This document shows positions 1-8,668 of a stretch of DNA of 33,042 nt, one piece after another. The stretch comes from an uncultured Alphaproteobacteria bacterium. GTDB taxonomy: Bacteria > Pseudomonadota > Alphaproteobacteria > Bin95. The notes under the pieces are model-generated. The model was not told where the DNA came from. It made no database searches and saw only the letters and a list, made by a program, of their open reading frames with translations. The stretch is from NCBI GenBank assembly GCA_937891825.1, contig CALAHN010000016.1:1-33042 (forward strand), read 5' to 3'. Each line of letters begins with the position of its first letter. Within the stretch, counting starts at the first letter, position 1. Position numbers and translations under genes: made by a program.

Positions 1-35
1 GCATCGGATGTCGGCAATGGGCTCACGGGTTCTGA

Positions 36-1727
36 TCAATGCAAATTGGTATGAGACCAAGCCTCGAAGAGCGCGGCTTCGATCGCCCGTGCGAGGCCGA
101 CGCCATCGGCGAGCGGGCTGGCCGCGACGCGCCCGCGGAGCATTGTCCGCAAGCTGGCGCGGCTTTCCGCATCCATCGCAAGCGCCCGCGCCGCCTTGAC
201 GAACGACCGTGGGGTCTGAGAGACGAACCGGCCAAGGCCGATCCCGGTCATCAAGGATCGGCCGACCCGGCCGGCGTGGCGATTGCCGGCGAGCGAGACG
301 ACTGGAACGCCCATCCACAGCGCCTCCATCGTCGTCGTCGCGCCGTTATAGGGGAAGGAATCCAGCGCAATGTCCACCTCCCCATAAGTCGCCAGATGCT
401 CCTGAGGGTCCGCGGCATGGGGCCGGAGGTCCAGGCGCGACGCCTTGACGCCGCGCGCGGCAAATTGGTCGGCGACCCGGTCGCGCGATCCGGGGTCGGC
501 GAAAGCCTTGGCTTTCATCAGGAGCTTGGCGTTCGGCGTTCGGCGCATGACTTCCGACCAAAGATCAAGGCATTGAGGGCCGATCTTTGCAAGGTTGTTG
601 AAACTGCCAAACGTCATCGTCCGCCCCGATCGAGTGGCGATGGCCGGGGCTCTCTCGTCCGGGCTGTAGGCCAGGAAGGGGCGCGGCAGCCGGACCAGGC
701 GTTCGCTCGCCATGCGGTCGTCCTGCCCCAGCGGATCCGTCGCATGGTCGACGAAGCGCAGATCGACAGCGCTCAAGCCAGTCGTGTTCGGATAGCCAAG
801 GTACGTCGCCTGCAACGGCGCTGGGCGACGCGCCAGGACGCCCGGACGCCCGCCGGCCGTGTGGCCTGTCAGATCGATCAGAACATCGATGCCATCGCCT
901 TGAATGCGCGACGCGAGGGCCGCATCGTCGAGCTTGGTGACGTCGACCCAGACATCGGCCGCGTCCTTGAGACGGTCCGTCATCGCATCCAGTTGCGGCG
1001 CCGTCGAATAACACCAGACCTCAACCCTGGTCCGGTCATGGCCCTGCAATAGCGGCAAGGCGAAATAGGCGACGCTGTGGCGGACGAAGTTTGGCGACAG
1101 ATAGGCGATCCGAAGGCGGGCCTTCTGGCGGTCGCGCGCGGCGGGATCGGCGATCGGTTCGACCGTTGCGCCCATCTTGGCGCCCCAGACCATATGGTCC
1201 GCGGCGATCCGGCTCGCTTCAAGCCCGTCGCAATAATGCTGGGTATAGAGGTAGTTCGACCAGATGCCCGCGGCAGGCGCGGTCCCCCGGATCGCCCGCC
1301 GATAGATTGCGAGCGCGTCGTCGGCCCTGCCCTGCTTGGCATAGACGCCGGCGAGATTGTTGAGCGCGGCGCTGCGGTTGTCGCCGCCGCCGGCGGCGAT
1401 CGCGTATTCGGCGGCAGCCGCATCGAACCGGTTCTGGCTTTCAAGCAGCGCGCCGATATTGATGCGGATATCCGGGCGCTCGGGCAGCAGATCGGCGGCA
1501 AGCCGATAGGATTTCTCCGCCAGGCGCGCGTCGCCCGCTTCGACGGCGACGAGGCCAAGTTGAAACCAGAGCGCGGCATCGTGCGGCGCGAGCTCCGAAG
1601 CGTGTGTCAGCGCGCGGACGGCAAGATCCGGCCGACCAAGGCCGCGGGCGCGCGCAGCTTGCGCCGCCCATGCGGCGGGCTCTGCGCCCTCCCCGGCGGC
1701 AGTTCGCCGACCTGCGGCTATGCTCAT
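36..1727 (-). CDS. TPR-containing SPINDLY-type O-GlcNAc transferase-like protein
   Basis: Predicted 563-residue glycosyltransferase of the bacterial O-linked N-acetylglucosamine transferase (SPINDLY/GT41) family, which moves a sugar from a nucleotide donor to protein Ser/Thr; donor and target here are unknown. About four TPR units occupy residues 20-160. The catalytic part shows family blocks SPNFVRHSVAYF, IDVLIDLTGHT, LGYPNTTGL, FGSFNNLAKIGP, LDSFPYNGATTTMEALWMG and NRHAGRVG. The frame stays open upstream to 2210, but that extension runs antisense through uvrC's 3' end and has no family similarity. The chosen ATG at 1727 has GGAGG six bases upstream. It follows uvrC after 79 bp on the same strand. 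No polysaccharide or flagellar gene nearby suggests a substrate. Confidence 0.88.
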   Translation of the reverse strand: MSIAAGRRTAAGEGAEPAAWAAQAARARGLGRPDLAVRALTHASELAPHDAALWFQLGLVAVEAGDARLAEKSYRLAADLLPERPDIRINIGALLESQNRFDAAAAEYAIAAGGGDNRSAALNNLAGVYAKQGRADDALAIYRRAIRGTAPAAGIWSNYLYTQHYCDGLEASRIAADHMVWGAKMGATVEPIADPAARDRQKARLRIAYLSPNFVRHSVAYFALPLLQGHDRTRVEVWCYSTAPQLDAMTDRLKDAADVWVDVTKLDDAALASRIQGDGIDVLIDLTGHTAGGRPGVLARRPAPLQATYLGYPNTTGLSAVDLRFVDHATDPLGQDDRMASERLVRLPRPFLAYSPDERAPAIATRSGRTMTFGSFNNLAKIGPQCLDLWSEVMRRTPNAKLLMKAKAFADPGSRDRVADQFAARGVKASRLDLRPHAADPQEHLATYGEVDIALDSFPYNGATTTMEALWMGVPVVSLAGNRHAGRVGRSLMTGIGLGRFVSQTPRSFVKAARALAMDAESRASLRTMLRGRVAASPLADGVGLARAIEAALFEAWSHTNLH

Positions 1728-1806
1728 TTCAAACCTCCGGCCCAAGTTTAGACGGGAGATAAAGCCATACATCCAGTTAAGGTCGGTAAAATTTCGGGTT
1801 AAACGA

Positions 1807-3741
1807 TCAGCCCGCGTTGAAGTGGTCGTATATCCGCTGCGCCATCGCCTTGCTGACGCCTGGCGTCGCTTCAAGGTCTTCCAACCCAGCGCGGCCGACG
1901 GCTTTTGCCGAGCCGAAATGCGCCAGCAAGGCGCGCTTCCGGGCAGCGCCGACGCCCGCCACATCATCCAGCGGATTGTCGCTGATCGCCTTGGCGCGCC
2001 GGGCGCGTTGGGCGCCGATGACGAAGCGGTGCGACTCGTCCCGCAGCCGCTGCAGGTAATGCAAGGCCGGATCGTTCGGCGGCAACAGGAATGGTTGCCG
2101 CCCGGGGATGTGGAACTGTTCGCGGCCAGCGTCGCGCTCCGGCCCCTTGGCGATGCCGACCACGGGAATGCCGTCGATCCCAAGATCGGCCAGAACGCCG
2201 AGCACGGCATTCAACTGCCCCTTGCCGCCGTCGATCAACAACAGGTCCGGCCAGATCACGTCCGCTCCTTCTGCCTCTGCTTCCTGGGCGCGTTTGAATC
2301 GGCGAGTAATGACCTCCCGCATCATCTGGAAATCGTCGCCGTCGGCGACCGTCTTGATGTTGAATTTACGGTACTGGTTCTTCTCAAAGCCTTCCGGCCC
2401 CGCGACGATCATGGCGCCGACAGGCTTCGCCCCCATCAGATGGGAATTGTCATAGACCTCGATCCGCTCTGGCGCGCCGTCCAGGTCGAACGCTTCCGCG
2501 ACAGCCGCGAGCATCCGGGCATGGGTCGAACTTTCCGCCATGCGCCGGCCAAGCGCTTCCCTGGCGTTGGTTAGCGCATGGTCCAGCAAACGACGCTTGC
2601 CGCCGCGGCGGGGCGCGCGGACATAGACCCGCCGCTCGGCCTTGAACGCCAGCGCCTCCTCCAGCAGCGACAATTCCGCGGGCATCTCGGAGACAAGCAC
2701 CAGGGGCGGCGGCGGCCGGGCGCCGTAGAACTGGCCGAGGAACCCCGCCAGCGCCTCGGCCAGGTCCATATCCCTGGTCTGGCTCGGGAAATAGGCGCGA
2801 CCGCCGAAATTCTGTCCGCCGCGGAAGAAGAAAGCCTGGACGCAGGTCTGCCCGCCCTGTTGCACGATCGCGAACACATCCGCGTCGCCGACCCCTTCGA
2901 CATTGATATCCTGGCGGCTGGTCACATGAGCGAGCGCCCGGATGCGATCGCGGTATGTGGCGGCCGTCTCATAGTCTAACGCTTCGGCGGCGGCGTTCAT
3001 GCGGGCGACGAACATGTCCTGGATTTTCCGGCTGTCGCCGGTCAGGAAGCCGCGCGCTTCCGCGACCAGCGCCCCATAGCCATCGGCGTCGATCCGCCCG
3101 TCGCAGGGCCCCGCGCAGCGCTTGATTTGATACAGCAGGCATGGCCGCGTCCGCGCGCGGAACACGGCGTCATTGCAGGACCGCAGCAGAAACGCCTTCT
3201 GCAGCGCCGTCAGCGTGCGGTTGACCGCGCCGGCGGAGGCGAATGGCCCGAAATAGTCCCCCTGCCGCTTCTGCGCGCCCCGATGCTTGACGATCTGCGG
3301 GAAGTCGTGATCCCGCGCGATCAGAATATGCGGGAAGCTCTTGTCGTCGCGCAGCAGCACATTGTAGCGGGGCTTCAACTGCTTGATCAGATTGATCTCG
3401 AGCAGCAGCGCTTCCACCTCGGTATGGGTGGTGACGATCTCCATCGACGCCGTTTCGGCGACCATCCGGAGCAGCCGGTTCGGCAACTGGTTGACGCGGG
3501 TATAGGAGGGCACGCGCTTTTTCAGCGAGCGCGCCTTGCCGACGTAAAGCGCCGCCCCCTTCCCGTCCAGCATACGATAGACGCCGGGGCTGCCGGGCAT
3601 GGTCTTAAGCGCGGCGCGGATGACGGCGACGCCATCCTCGATCCGGCGGGCGGCGCTCGTCGGCGCCGCGCGCGCGCCAGCCCGGCGCTCGGCCGGGCTT
3701 TCGTCGCCTATCGCAATCGAATCTGGGTCAATGTCGGCCAT
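1807..3741 (-). CDS. uvrC: UvrABC excinuclease subunit C
   Basis: 644-residue UvrC, the dual-incision nuclease of bacterial nucleotide excision repair, which cuts both sides of a lesion after UvrB loading. Seen in order: the GIY-YIG 3'-incision domain (GVY at 53-55, LYVGKA at 65-70); a UVR motif ([19 protein letters not shown]) that contacts UvrB; the RNase H-like 5'-incision domain with [23 protein letters not shown] and DESHRFVIG; and C-terminal helix-hairpin-helix DNA-binding repeats ([31 protein letters not shown]). Length is normal and the catalytic motifs are present. The ATG at 3741 has no clear Shine-Dalgarno sequence, so the first 30 or so residues, poor in family features, are less certain. 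It lies 57 bp downstream of livM on the same strand. Confidence 0.96.
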   Translation of the reverse strand: MADIDPDSIAIGDESPAERRAGARAAPTSAARRIEDGVAVIRAALKTMPGSPGVYRMLDGKGAALYVGKARSLKKRVPSYTRVNQLPNRLLRMVAETASMEIVTTHTEVEALLLEINLIKQLKPRYNVLLRDDKSFPHILIARDHDFPQIVKHRGAQKRQGDYFGPFASAGAVNRTLTALQKAFLLRSCNDAVFRARTRPCLLYQIKRCAGPCDGRIDADGYGALVAEARGFLTGDSRKIQDMFVARMNAAAEALDYETAATYRDRIRALAHVTSRQDINVEGVGDADVFAIVQQGGQTCVQAFFFRGGQNFGGRAYFPSQTRDMDLAEALAGFLGQFYGARPPPPLVLVSEMPAELSLLEEALAFKAERRVYVRAPRRGGKRRLLDHALTNAREALGRRMAESSTHARMLAAVAEAFDLDGAPERIEVYDNSHLMGAKPVGAMIVAGPEGFEKNQYRKFNIKTVADGDDFQMMREVITRRFKRAQEAEAEGADVIWPDLLLIDGGKGQLNAVLGVLADLGIDGIPVVGIAKGPERDAGREQFHIPGRQPFLLPPNDPALHYLQRLRDESHRFVIGAQRARRAKAISDNPLDDVAGVGAARKRALLAHFGSAKAVGRAGLEDLEATPGVSKAMAQRIYDHFNAG

Positions 3742-3798
3742 GATCGCGGAATCTGTCAGTCCCGCGGGTCAGGTCAAGGGCCACCCTGCTGCGAACGG

Positions 3799-4785
3799 TC
3801 AGGCGGACCTGCCGAAAAGCCTGCCCTGGATCGACCCGAGCACGCCCTTCGGCAGGAAAATGATGAACAGCACCAACATGATCCCGTAGATCGTGTTGTC
3901 GAGGCCGGCCGGCTTGAAGCCGAACAAGCCCTCCAACTCCGCGATGTTGATGCGCAGCACTTCCGCAAGCACGATCGTGATGATCGCGCCGACCGTCGGC
4001 CCGAAGCGGGTGTAGATGCCGCCGGCGACGACCGCGAACACGATCTGCAGCGAGATGCCAATGCCGGAAACCGTGTCCGGCGATACGAACATCTGATATT
4101 GGCAGTACATCGCGCCGGCGAAGGCGGTCATCACGGCGCTCAACACCGTGATTTTCAGCTTTTCCTTGGTCACCTCGACGCCGACGCTCGCGGAAGCGTC
4201 CTCATCCTCCGAAATGGCCTCCAGCGCGTAGCGCGACATCGACCGGTCGACGGCGCGCCAGATGATCAGGCCGACCATCCAGACGCCGAGCGCTATCAAA
4301 TAGAAGTGGGTCTTCTCCGGGAACTGCAGCGCCACGATGCTGTAGCCCTCGCCGCCATGGGGCTCCGGCGTATAGCCGAGCGAGCCGCCGGTATGGTCCC
4401 GCGTCGCGACGATGACCTGGCGCACGATCTCCGAGAGCGCCAGCGTCACCAGGGCGAAATAATGGCCGACGATGCGATATTTGAAGCAAGGATACCCGAC
4501 CAGCAAGGCGAACAGGCCCGCCAGCGCCATCGCGATCGGAATGCCAAGCCAGGGCGACATGCCCGCATGGTTCCAGAGCAACGCCGTGCCATAGGCCCCG
4601 ATGCCCATGAACGCGCCATGGCCGAGCGAAACCAGGCCGAACCGGCCCATGACCGACCAACCCGTATAGGCGAAAGACCAGATCAGGATGACGATCATGA
4701 TGTGCAGCCAATAGGGCGGCACGCCGATGAATGGGACTGCGATGAGCGCGATCGCGCCCAGGCCCATGAGGATTTGCCGGTTCAT
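3799..4785 (-). CDS. livM: Branched-chain amino acid-type ABC permease, LivM family
   Basis: 328-residue inner-membrane permease of a hydrophobic amino acid uptake (HAAT) ABC importer. It has repeated hydrophobic segments and the LivM-type block GRFGLVSLGHGAFMGIGAYG near residues 50-70, where the subunit contacts its ATPases. It pairs with LivH to form the translocation channel. The open frame extends to 4863, but the extra N-terminus is arginine-rich and not membrane-like. ATG at 4785 is preceded by GAGGA and overlaps the livH stop as ATGA, which supports both the start and translational coupling. It is the last gene of the five-gene importer operon. The substrate cannot be told from the permease; HAAT systems also move amides, urea and aromatic acids. 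Confidence 0.92.
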   Translation of the reverse strand: MNRQILMGLGAIALIAVPFIGVPPYWLHIMIVILIWSFAYTGWSVMGRFGLVSLGHGAFMGIGAYGTALLWNHAGMSPWLGIPIAMALAGLFALLVGYPCFKYRIVGHYFALVTLALSEIVRQVIVATRDHTGGSLGYTPEPHGGEGYSIVALQFPEKTHFYLIALGVWMVGLIIWRAVDRSMSRYALEAISEDEDASASVGVEVTKEKLKITVLSAVMTAFAGAMYCQYQMFVSPDTVSGIGISLQIVFAVVAGGIYTRFGPTVGAIITIVLAEVLRINIAELEGLFGFKPAGLDNTIYGIMLVLFIIFLPKGVLGSIQGRLFGRSA

Positions 4786-5672
4786 GACTTCCTCGCGAAC
4801 AGGCCTTCCGGCCGGATGAACATGGCGATGACAAACACGCAGAACGCCAGCACCGCGCCCCATTCAAGATCGGCGAAGTAACTCCCGGTCGCGATGAGCT
4901 GCGCGAAGACAAAGGCCGCAATGAACCCGCCGACCAGATTGCCGAGCCCGCCCATGACGCAGATCATGAAGACCAGGGGACCGAAACTGATCCCGACAAA
5001 GGGGTGCACGTCGAACTGCAGCGCCAGCAGACAAGCCGCCAGGCCAGCGAGGCCGCCGCCGATGGCAGACGTGATGCCGTAAAGCCGGTTTGCGTCGACC
5101 CCCATCAGGATCATGATTTCCCGGTCCTGGCTGATCGCGCGGATCGCGGCGCCCATGTAAGAGCGCGACAGGAACAGATACATGCCAAGCACGGTCACGG
5201 CCGCGATGATGAACGCCACGAGTTGCGACTTCGAGACATAGATATCTTCGGTGATCTGGAAGCTGCCGAGGCTGACGCCGACGCTCAGGAATTCGACGCC
5301 GAAGATCAACGTCGCGATGCTTTGCAGAAAGAACAGCACGCCGCCCGTCGCGAGCAATTGGTTGATCGGCGCCTTGCCCAGGACATGGGCGATCACGACC
5401 CGATGCAGGATGTAGCCCAGAAGCGCGACCGCCAGGATCGCGACCGCGCAGGCTGGCAACATCGGCAGGCCATAGACATTATGCGCAAAATAGACCGCGT
5501 ACATGCCCAGCATCACCAGCTCGGCATAGCAGATCCAGACGACGTCGATCACGCCGAAGATCAGATTCAACCCAAGCGACAGCAGCGCCAGAACTCCGCC
5601 ATACAGTAGACCGTTCAACAGCGTTTCAATGAAGAAGACACTGAAGAGGTTGTCGAAGAACGTTTCCATCAT
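4782..5672 (-). CDS. livH: Branched-chain amino acid-type ABC permease, LivH family
   Basis: 296-residue polytopic permease, the second channel subunit of the importer. Typical LivH blocks are GLLYGGVLALLSLGLNLIFG near residues 21-40, AIRAISQDREIMILMGVD (coupling helix region) and GGLGNLVGGFIAAFVFA. The open frame begins with two Met codons: 5672 sits only three bases from the AGGGGGAAG ribosome site, while 5669 has better spacing, so the true start may be one codon in. It lies seven bases after the livF stop and overlaps livM by four bases, so it is transcribed with both. Expected to form a heterodimer with LivM energised by LivG and LivF. Confidence 0.93.
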   Translation of the reverse strand: MMETFFDNLFSVFFIETLLNGLLYGGVLALLSLGLNLIFGVIDVVWICYAELVMLGMYAVYFAHNVYGLPMLPACAVAILAVALLGYILHRVVIAHVLGKAPINQLLATGGVLFFLQSIATLIFGVEFLSVGVSLGSFQITEDIYVSKSQLVAFIIAAVTVLGMYLFLSRSYMGAAIRAISQDREIMILMGVDANRLYGITSAIGGGLAGLAACLLALQFDVHPFVGISFGPLVFMICVMGGLGNLVGGFIAAFVFAQLIATGSYFADLEWGAVLAFCVFVIAMFIRPEGLFARKS

Positions 5673-5679
5673 CTTCCCC

Positions 5680-6417
5680 CTAAACGCCGATATAGGCCCG
5701 GCGAATGTCTTCGCTGCCGAGCAGGTCAGCGGCCAGGCCGCTGTGCCGGATTGTGCCAGCTTCCAGCAGGTAGGCCCGGTCGACGACCTTCAGCACCTGC
5801 TGGACATTTTGTTCAACGATCAGAACGGTCAAACCGTCGGCTCTGATCTTGCGGATCAACTCGAATACCTGCTGAACGATCACCGGCGCGAGCCCGGCCG
5901 ACGGTTCGTCCATGAGCAGAATCTTGGGATCCGACATCAGCGCCCGGCCGATGGCGCACATCTGCTGTTCGCCGCCGGACATGGTGCCCGCCAGTTGATT
6001 GCGGCGCTCCTTCATGCGAGGGAACAGCGTATAGACGAACTCCAGTCGGTCGGCATATTTCGCCCGGAATGGCGGCGCAAACGACCCGACGCGCAGGTTT
6101 TCCTCGACCGACATACGGGGAAACAGCCGCCGGTTTTCCGGCACATGGGCGATGCCCATCTCGACGATCTTGTGGGGCGCGACTTCGGACAGGCGCTGAC
6201 CTTCCATGACGACCGTGCCGCCTTTCAAGAGGATCATGCCGGAAATCGCCCGCATCAGTGTGGATTTGCCCGCGCCGTTTGGCCCGATGACCGCGACGGC
6301 CTCGCCAGCCTTCACGTCAAGCGATACGCCGAACAGCGCCTGAAAATCGCCATAGCCGGCTGTGACGTCGTCCAAGACCAGCATCGGCGCGGCGCCGGAG
6401 GATGCCTGCCCGGTCAT
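5680..6417 (-). CDS. livF: ABC importer ATP-binding protein, LivF family
   Basis: 245-residue cytoplasmic ATPase of the HAAT importer. All hallmark motifs are intact: Walker A GPNGAGKST at 45-53, signature MSGGEQQ at 146-152, Walker B ILLMDEPSAGL with D170-E171, and a switch histidine-equivalent region VLIVEQNVQQVL, where Gln replaces His as is usual in LivF. The start overlaps the livG stop (ATGA) and has GGGGGAG seven bases upstream. This intact LivF contrasts with the eroded signature in LivG next door, so the two ATP sites of the dimer are unlikely to be equivalent. Confidence 0.95.
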   Translation of the reverse strand: MTGQASSGAAPMLVLDDVTAGYGDFQALFGVSLDVKAGEAVAVIGPNGAGKSTLMRAISGMILLKGGTVVMEGQRLSEVAPHKIVEMGIAHVPENRRLFPRMSVEENLRVGSFAPPFRAKYADRLEFVYTLFPRMKERRNQLAGTMSGGEQQMCAIGRALMSDPKILLMDEPSAGLAPVIVQQVFELIRKIRADGLTVLIVEQNVQQVLKVVDRAYLLEAGTIRHSGLAADLLGSEDIRRAYIGV

Positions 6418-7172
6418 GCTCGCGCTCCCCCTGCCGTGACTTCGGCCGCCGTTTCGTCGGCGCCGAGATAGACCTCGATGACCTTCGGATTGCGCGCCAC
6501 GTCGGCCGGCAGGCCTTCGGCGATCTTCTCGCCGTGGTCCAGCACCATGACCCGATCCACGACGCGCATCAGCACGCCCATGATATGCTCGACCCAGATG
6601 ATCGTAATGTTCAACTCAGACCGGATATTTTTCAGCATATCCGCCGCCTGATCCATCTCAGACTCGTCCAGCCCGCCCAGGCTTTCATCGGCGAGCAGCA
6701 ATGACGGCCGCGTCGCGAGAGCTTTCGCAAGCTCCAGCTTCTTCAAGCCTGCCGCACCCAATGTCGCGACCTGAGCATTGCGATCCGTCGGCAGGCCGAC
6801 CAGTTCCAGAGCCTCGACCGCGGCAGTCTCGGCTTCGGACCGGCTGCGGATGCCGTGCTGGCCGTAATATCCGGCGAGCATCGCATTCTCGAAGATCGTC
6901 AACCGGCGGATAGGGCGTGGGATCTGGAACGTGCGGCCGACGCCCATGCCGCAGATCCTGTGGGGCGGGACGCCGGCAATCTCCCGATTGTCGAGGATCA
7001 CCGATCCCGCATTCGGCGCAAGGGTGCCGGACAGCATATTGAAGATTGTGCTCTTGCCGGACCCATTCGGGCCGATCAGCCCGAGGATTTCGCCTCGTTC
7101 GAGTTCGAAATCCACATTGTTGACGGCCGTGAAGCCGCCGAAGCGCTTCGTCAGCCCTTTGACGGACAACAC
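6414..7172 (-). CDS. livG: ABC importer ATP-binding protein, LivG family, with atypical signature motif
   Basis: 252-residue ATPase, partner of LivF. Walker A GPNGSGKST (34-42), Q-loop Gln83, Walker B SLLLADES (D162, E163), D-loop GLDE and switch His196 are present. The ABC signature, usually LAYGQQRRLE in LivG or LSGGQ in general, reads LGAAGLKKLE at 138-147, so the Ser/Tyr-Gly-Gly core is lost; Walker B is followed by SLGG rather than PxAG. The start is GTG at 7172 (a TTG follows immediately), with AGGAG ten bases upstream. It is separated from the upstream binding-protein gene by 97 bp that hold a strong hairpin. Confidence 0.92.
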   Translation of the reverse strand: MLSVKGLTKRFGGFTAVNNVDFELERGEILGLIGPNGSGKSTIFNMLSGTLAPNAGSVILDNREIAGVPPHRICGMGVGRTFQIPRPIRRLTIFENAMLAGYYGQHGIRSRSEAETAAVEALELVGLPTDRNAQVATLGAAGLKKLELAKALATRPSLLLADESLGGLDESEMDQAADMLKNIRSELNITIIWVEHIMGVLMRVVDRVMVLDHGEKIAEGLPADVARNPKVIEVYLGADETAAEVTAGGARA

Positions 7173-7226
7173 AGGCGCAACACTCCTATCGCGTCGGAAA
7201 AGACCAGATCTATTTCATGAAGTCAG

Positions 7227-7258
7227 TGCATGGCGCGCCCGTCGGAGCGCGCCATGCA
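7227..7258 (-). terminator. 12-bp hairpin between binding-protein gene and livG
   Basis: Perfect inverted repeat: arms TGCATGGCGCGC (7227-7238) and GCGCGCCATGCA (7247-7258) with an 8-base loop that could close further (CC/GG). It begins 12 bases after the binding-protein stop. No T-run follows on the minus strand, so it is probably not a full intrinsic terminator. An attenuating or mRNA-3'-end-protecting hairpin that keeps binding protein in excess over membrane parts is the likelier role (inference). Confidence 0.6.
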
Positions 7259-7269
7259 TCAGGTCTGGA

Positions 7270-8577
7270 TTACTTCGCGTAGGGCGAAGTGGCAGGGAGC
7301 GGCAGCACAGGGTCGCTGGTCTGCAACGCCTTCGGCCAGGCGACCTTCACTTCACGATTGACGTATTGCACCACAACCGGCGAAGCACGCTCGTTCTGGC
7401 CGTCCATCGTGGTCGATCCTGGCGTCGGGAACTTCACGCCGAAGCCCAGCAGCGTGCCGCCTTCAGGGATGTCCGTATCCAGCGCGGCTTGACGCAGCGC
7501 ATCCGGGCCAACGCCGCCATAGGTCTTGATCGCCCGTGGCAGCACGTCATTGAAGAACACGTAGGCGTTCGAAGCCGCCATGCCGACATGAGCGGACTTC
7601 ACCGTCGTGCCGGGCCGGGCGGCTTCATATTTGTCGCCGACGATCTGGGTGATCTCGGCAAGGCCGGGCTTCAGCGACTTCGGATCAAGCAGCCAGATCG
7701 AAACCGGGTCGACGTTGAACACATAGTCGACATCGTTGCCGAGCGCGTCATAGAGCGAGTCCGCGACGCCATAGCCTGCGCCGTGCCCGATCAACGCCTT
7801 GAACTTCAGGCCGCGCTCCTTTGCCTGGCGGAAGAACAGGGTGATGTCCGGGTTGTAGCCCGTGTGCAGGATGACATCCGGGCGGGCGCGCTTCAGCTTG
7901 GTGACGAGCGCCGAAAGATCAGCTGAAGTCGCGGCATAGCCTTCGTTCAAAACCACTTCCATGCCGAGCGCTTTGGCTTTCGCCTCATTGCCGGCGGCGA
8001 CGCCCGTGCCATAGGGGCCATCTTCATGGATGATGGCGAGACGCACCTCTTTCGGGTCCATCCCGAATTTCTCCTTGGCGACGCCATGGATAAATTCAAC
8101 CGAAAGTTCGCCGAACATGCCGCCATGGACCTGGGGCCGGAACACGTATTTCAGGCCGCGTCCTTCAAGCACGTCCGGGGCGATGCAAGTCGTGATCCAC
8201 ATGAACTTCTTCAGGGAATCGACTTTGGCGGAAACCGGCACGCACTGGGCGGAGGAATAGAACCCAAGCAGCATGTCGACATTTTCTTGCTCAATCAACC
8301 GAACCGCTTCGTTGATCGCAATATCCGGCTTCGATTGCGCGTCGGCATAGATCGCGTCGATCATGTAGCCTTCGACGCCGCCTGTCTCGTTGATGTGATC
8401 GATAATCGTCTTGGCGCCAAGCGCTTGCAGCTCGGAGCCGCCGCCGGCGAGCGGGCCGGAGTAATCGTAGATGACGCCGATCTTGATGACCTTGTCGGCG
8501 GCGTGCGCCGACATGGACATCAGCCCCAGCGCAGCCGCGCCAAAGGCGATGCCTTTAAGCATGTGCGAGAATCGCAT
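7270..8577 (-). CDS. ABC transporter periplasmic substrate-binding protein, type 1 (Leu/Ile/Val-binding-like)
   Basis: 435-residue secreted binding protein that delivers ligand to LivH/LivM. Residues 1-26 are a Sec signal peptide (basic start, hydrophobic core, SAHA before the cut); there is no lipobox Cys, so the product should be soluble in the periplasm. The mature part begins DKVIKIGVIYDYSGPLAGGG, the classic type-1 periplasmic fold opening. AKGGACK-like SD: AAGGGA lies six bases before the ATG. It is the first gene of the five-gene operon. The ligand is not readable from sequence; similar proteins bind branched-chain amino acids, amides or aromatic acids. It is longer than typical LivJ (about 370), which argues against a plain leucine/isoleucine/valine binder. 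Confidence 0.92.
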   Translation of the reverse strand: MRFSHMLKGIAFGAAALGLMSMSAHAADKVIKIGVIYDYSGPLAGGGSELQALGAKTIIDHINETGGVEGYMIDAIYADAQSKPDIAINEAVRLIEQENVDMLLGFYSSAQCVPVSAKVDSLKKFMWITTCIAPDVLEGRGLKYVFRPQVHGGMFGELSVEFIHGVAKEKFGMDPKEVRLAIIHEDGPYGTGVAAGNEAKAKALGMEVVLNEGYAATSADLSALVTKLKRARPDVILHTGYNPDITLFFRQAKERGLKFKALIGHGAGYGVADSLYDALGNDVDYVFNVDPVSIWLLDPKSLKPGLAEITQIVGDKYEAARPGTTVKSAHVGMAASNAYVFFNDVLPRAIKTYGGVGPDALRQAALDTDIPEGGTLLGFGVKFPTPGSTTMDGQNERASPVVVQYVNREVKVAWPKALQTSDPVLPLPATSPYAK

Positions 8578-8595
8578 GAGAGTTCCCTTCCTGAA

Positions 8596-8634
8596 ATCTG
8601 ACCGATTATTCGGTTCTAGGATTTTTGGTCAGAT
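8596..8634 (-). promoter_or_regulatory. Nested inverted repeat in the leader of the importer operon
   Basis: ATCTGACC (8596-8603) and GGTCAGAT (8627-8634) are perfect complements 23 bases apart. Inside sits a second palindrome, CCGATTATTCGG (8602-8613). The outer repeat ends 19 bases before the binding-protein start. It could be a dyad operator for a regulator or an RNA stem in the leader. Confidence 0.4.
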
Positions 8635-8635
8635 C

Positions 8636-8664
8636 ATTCCGGATGATCGGAACCGGCCTGTCAA
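8636..8664 (-). promoter_or_regulatory. Candidate sigma-70 promoter of the importer operon
   Basis: On the minus strand a perfect -35 TTGACA (8664-8659) is followed after 17 bases by CGGAAT (8641-8636), a weak -10 (three of six). The -10 lies in a second dyad, GATCAT (8632-8637) and ATGATC (8643-8648). The -35 nearly abuts the end of the next gene. The -35 is convincing, the -10 is not. Confidence 0.35.
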
Positions 8665-8668
8665 GCCG

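Noticed and set aside
1728-1806. Promoter between uvrC and the OGT-like gene
   Set aside because: AT-containing hexamers are present but no -35/-10 pair has acceptable spacing.
1728-2210. N-terminal extension of the OGT-like protein
   Set aside because: Runs antisense inside uvrC, has no family similarity, and a strong ribosome site precedes the internal ATG at 1727.
3127-4881. 584-codon plus-strand open frame over uvrC and livM
   Set aside because: Antisense to two well-recognised genes; its composition is a mirror of their codon bias, with no recognisable domain.
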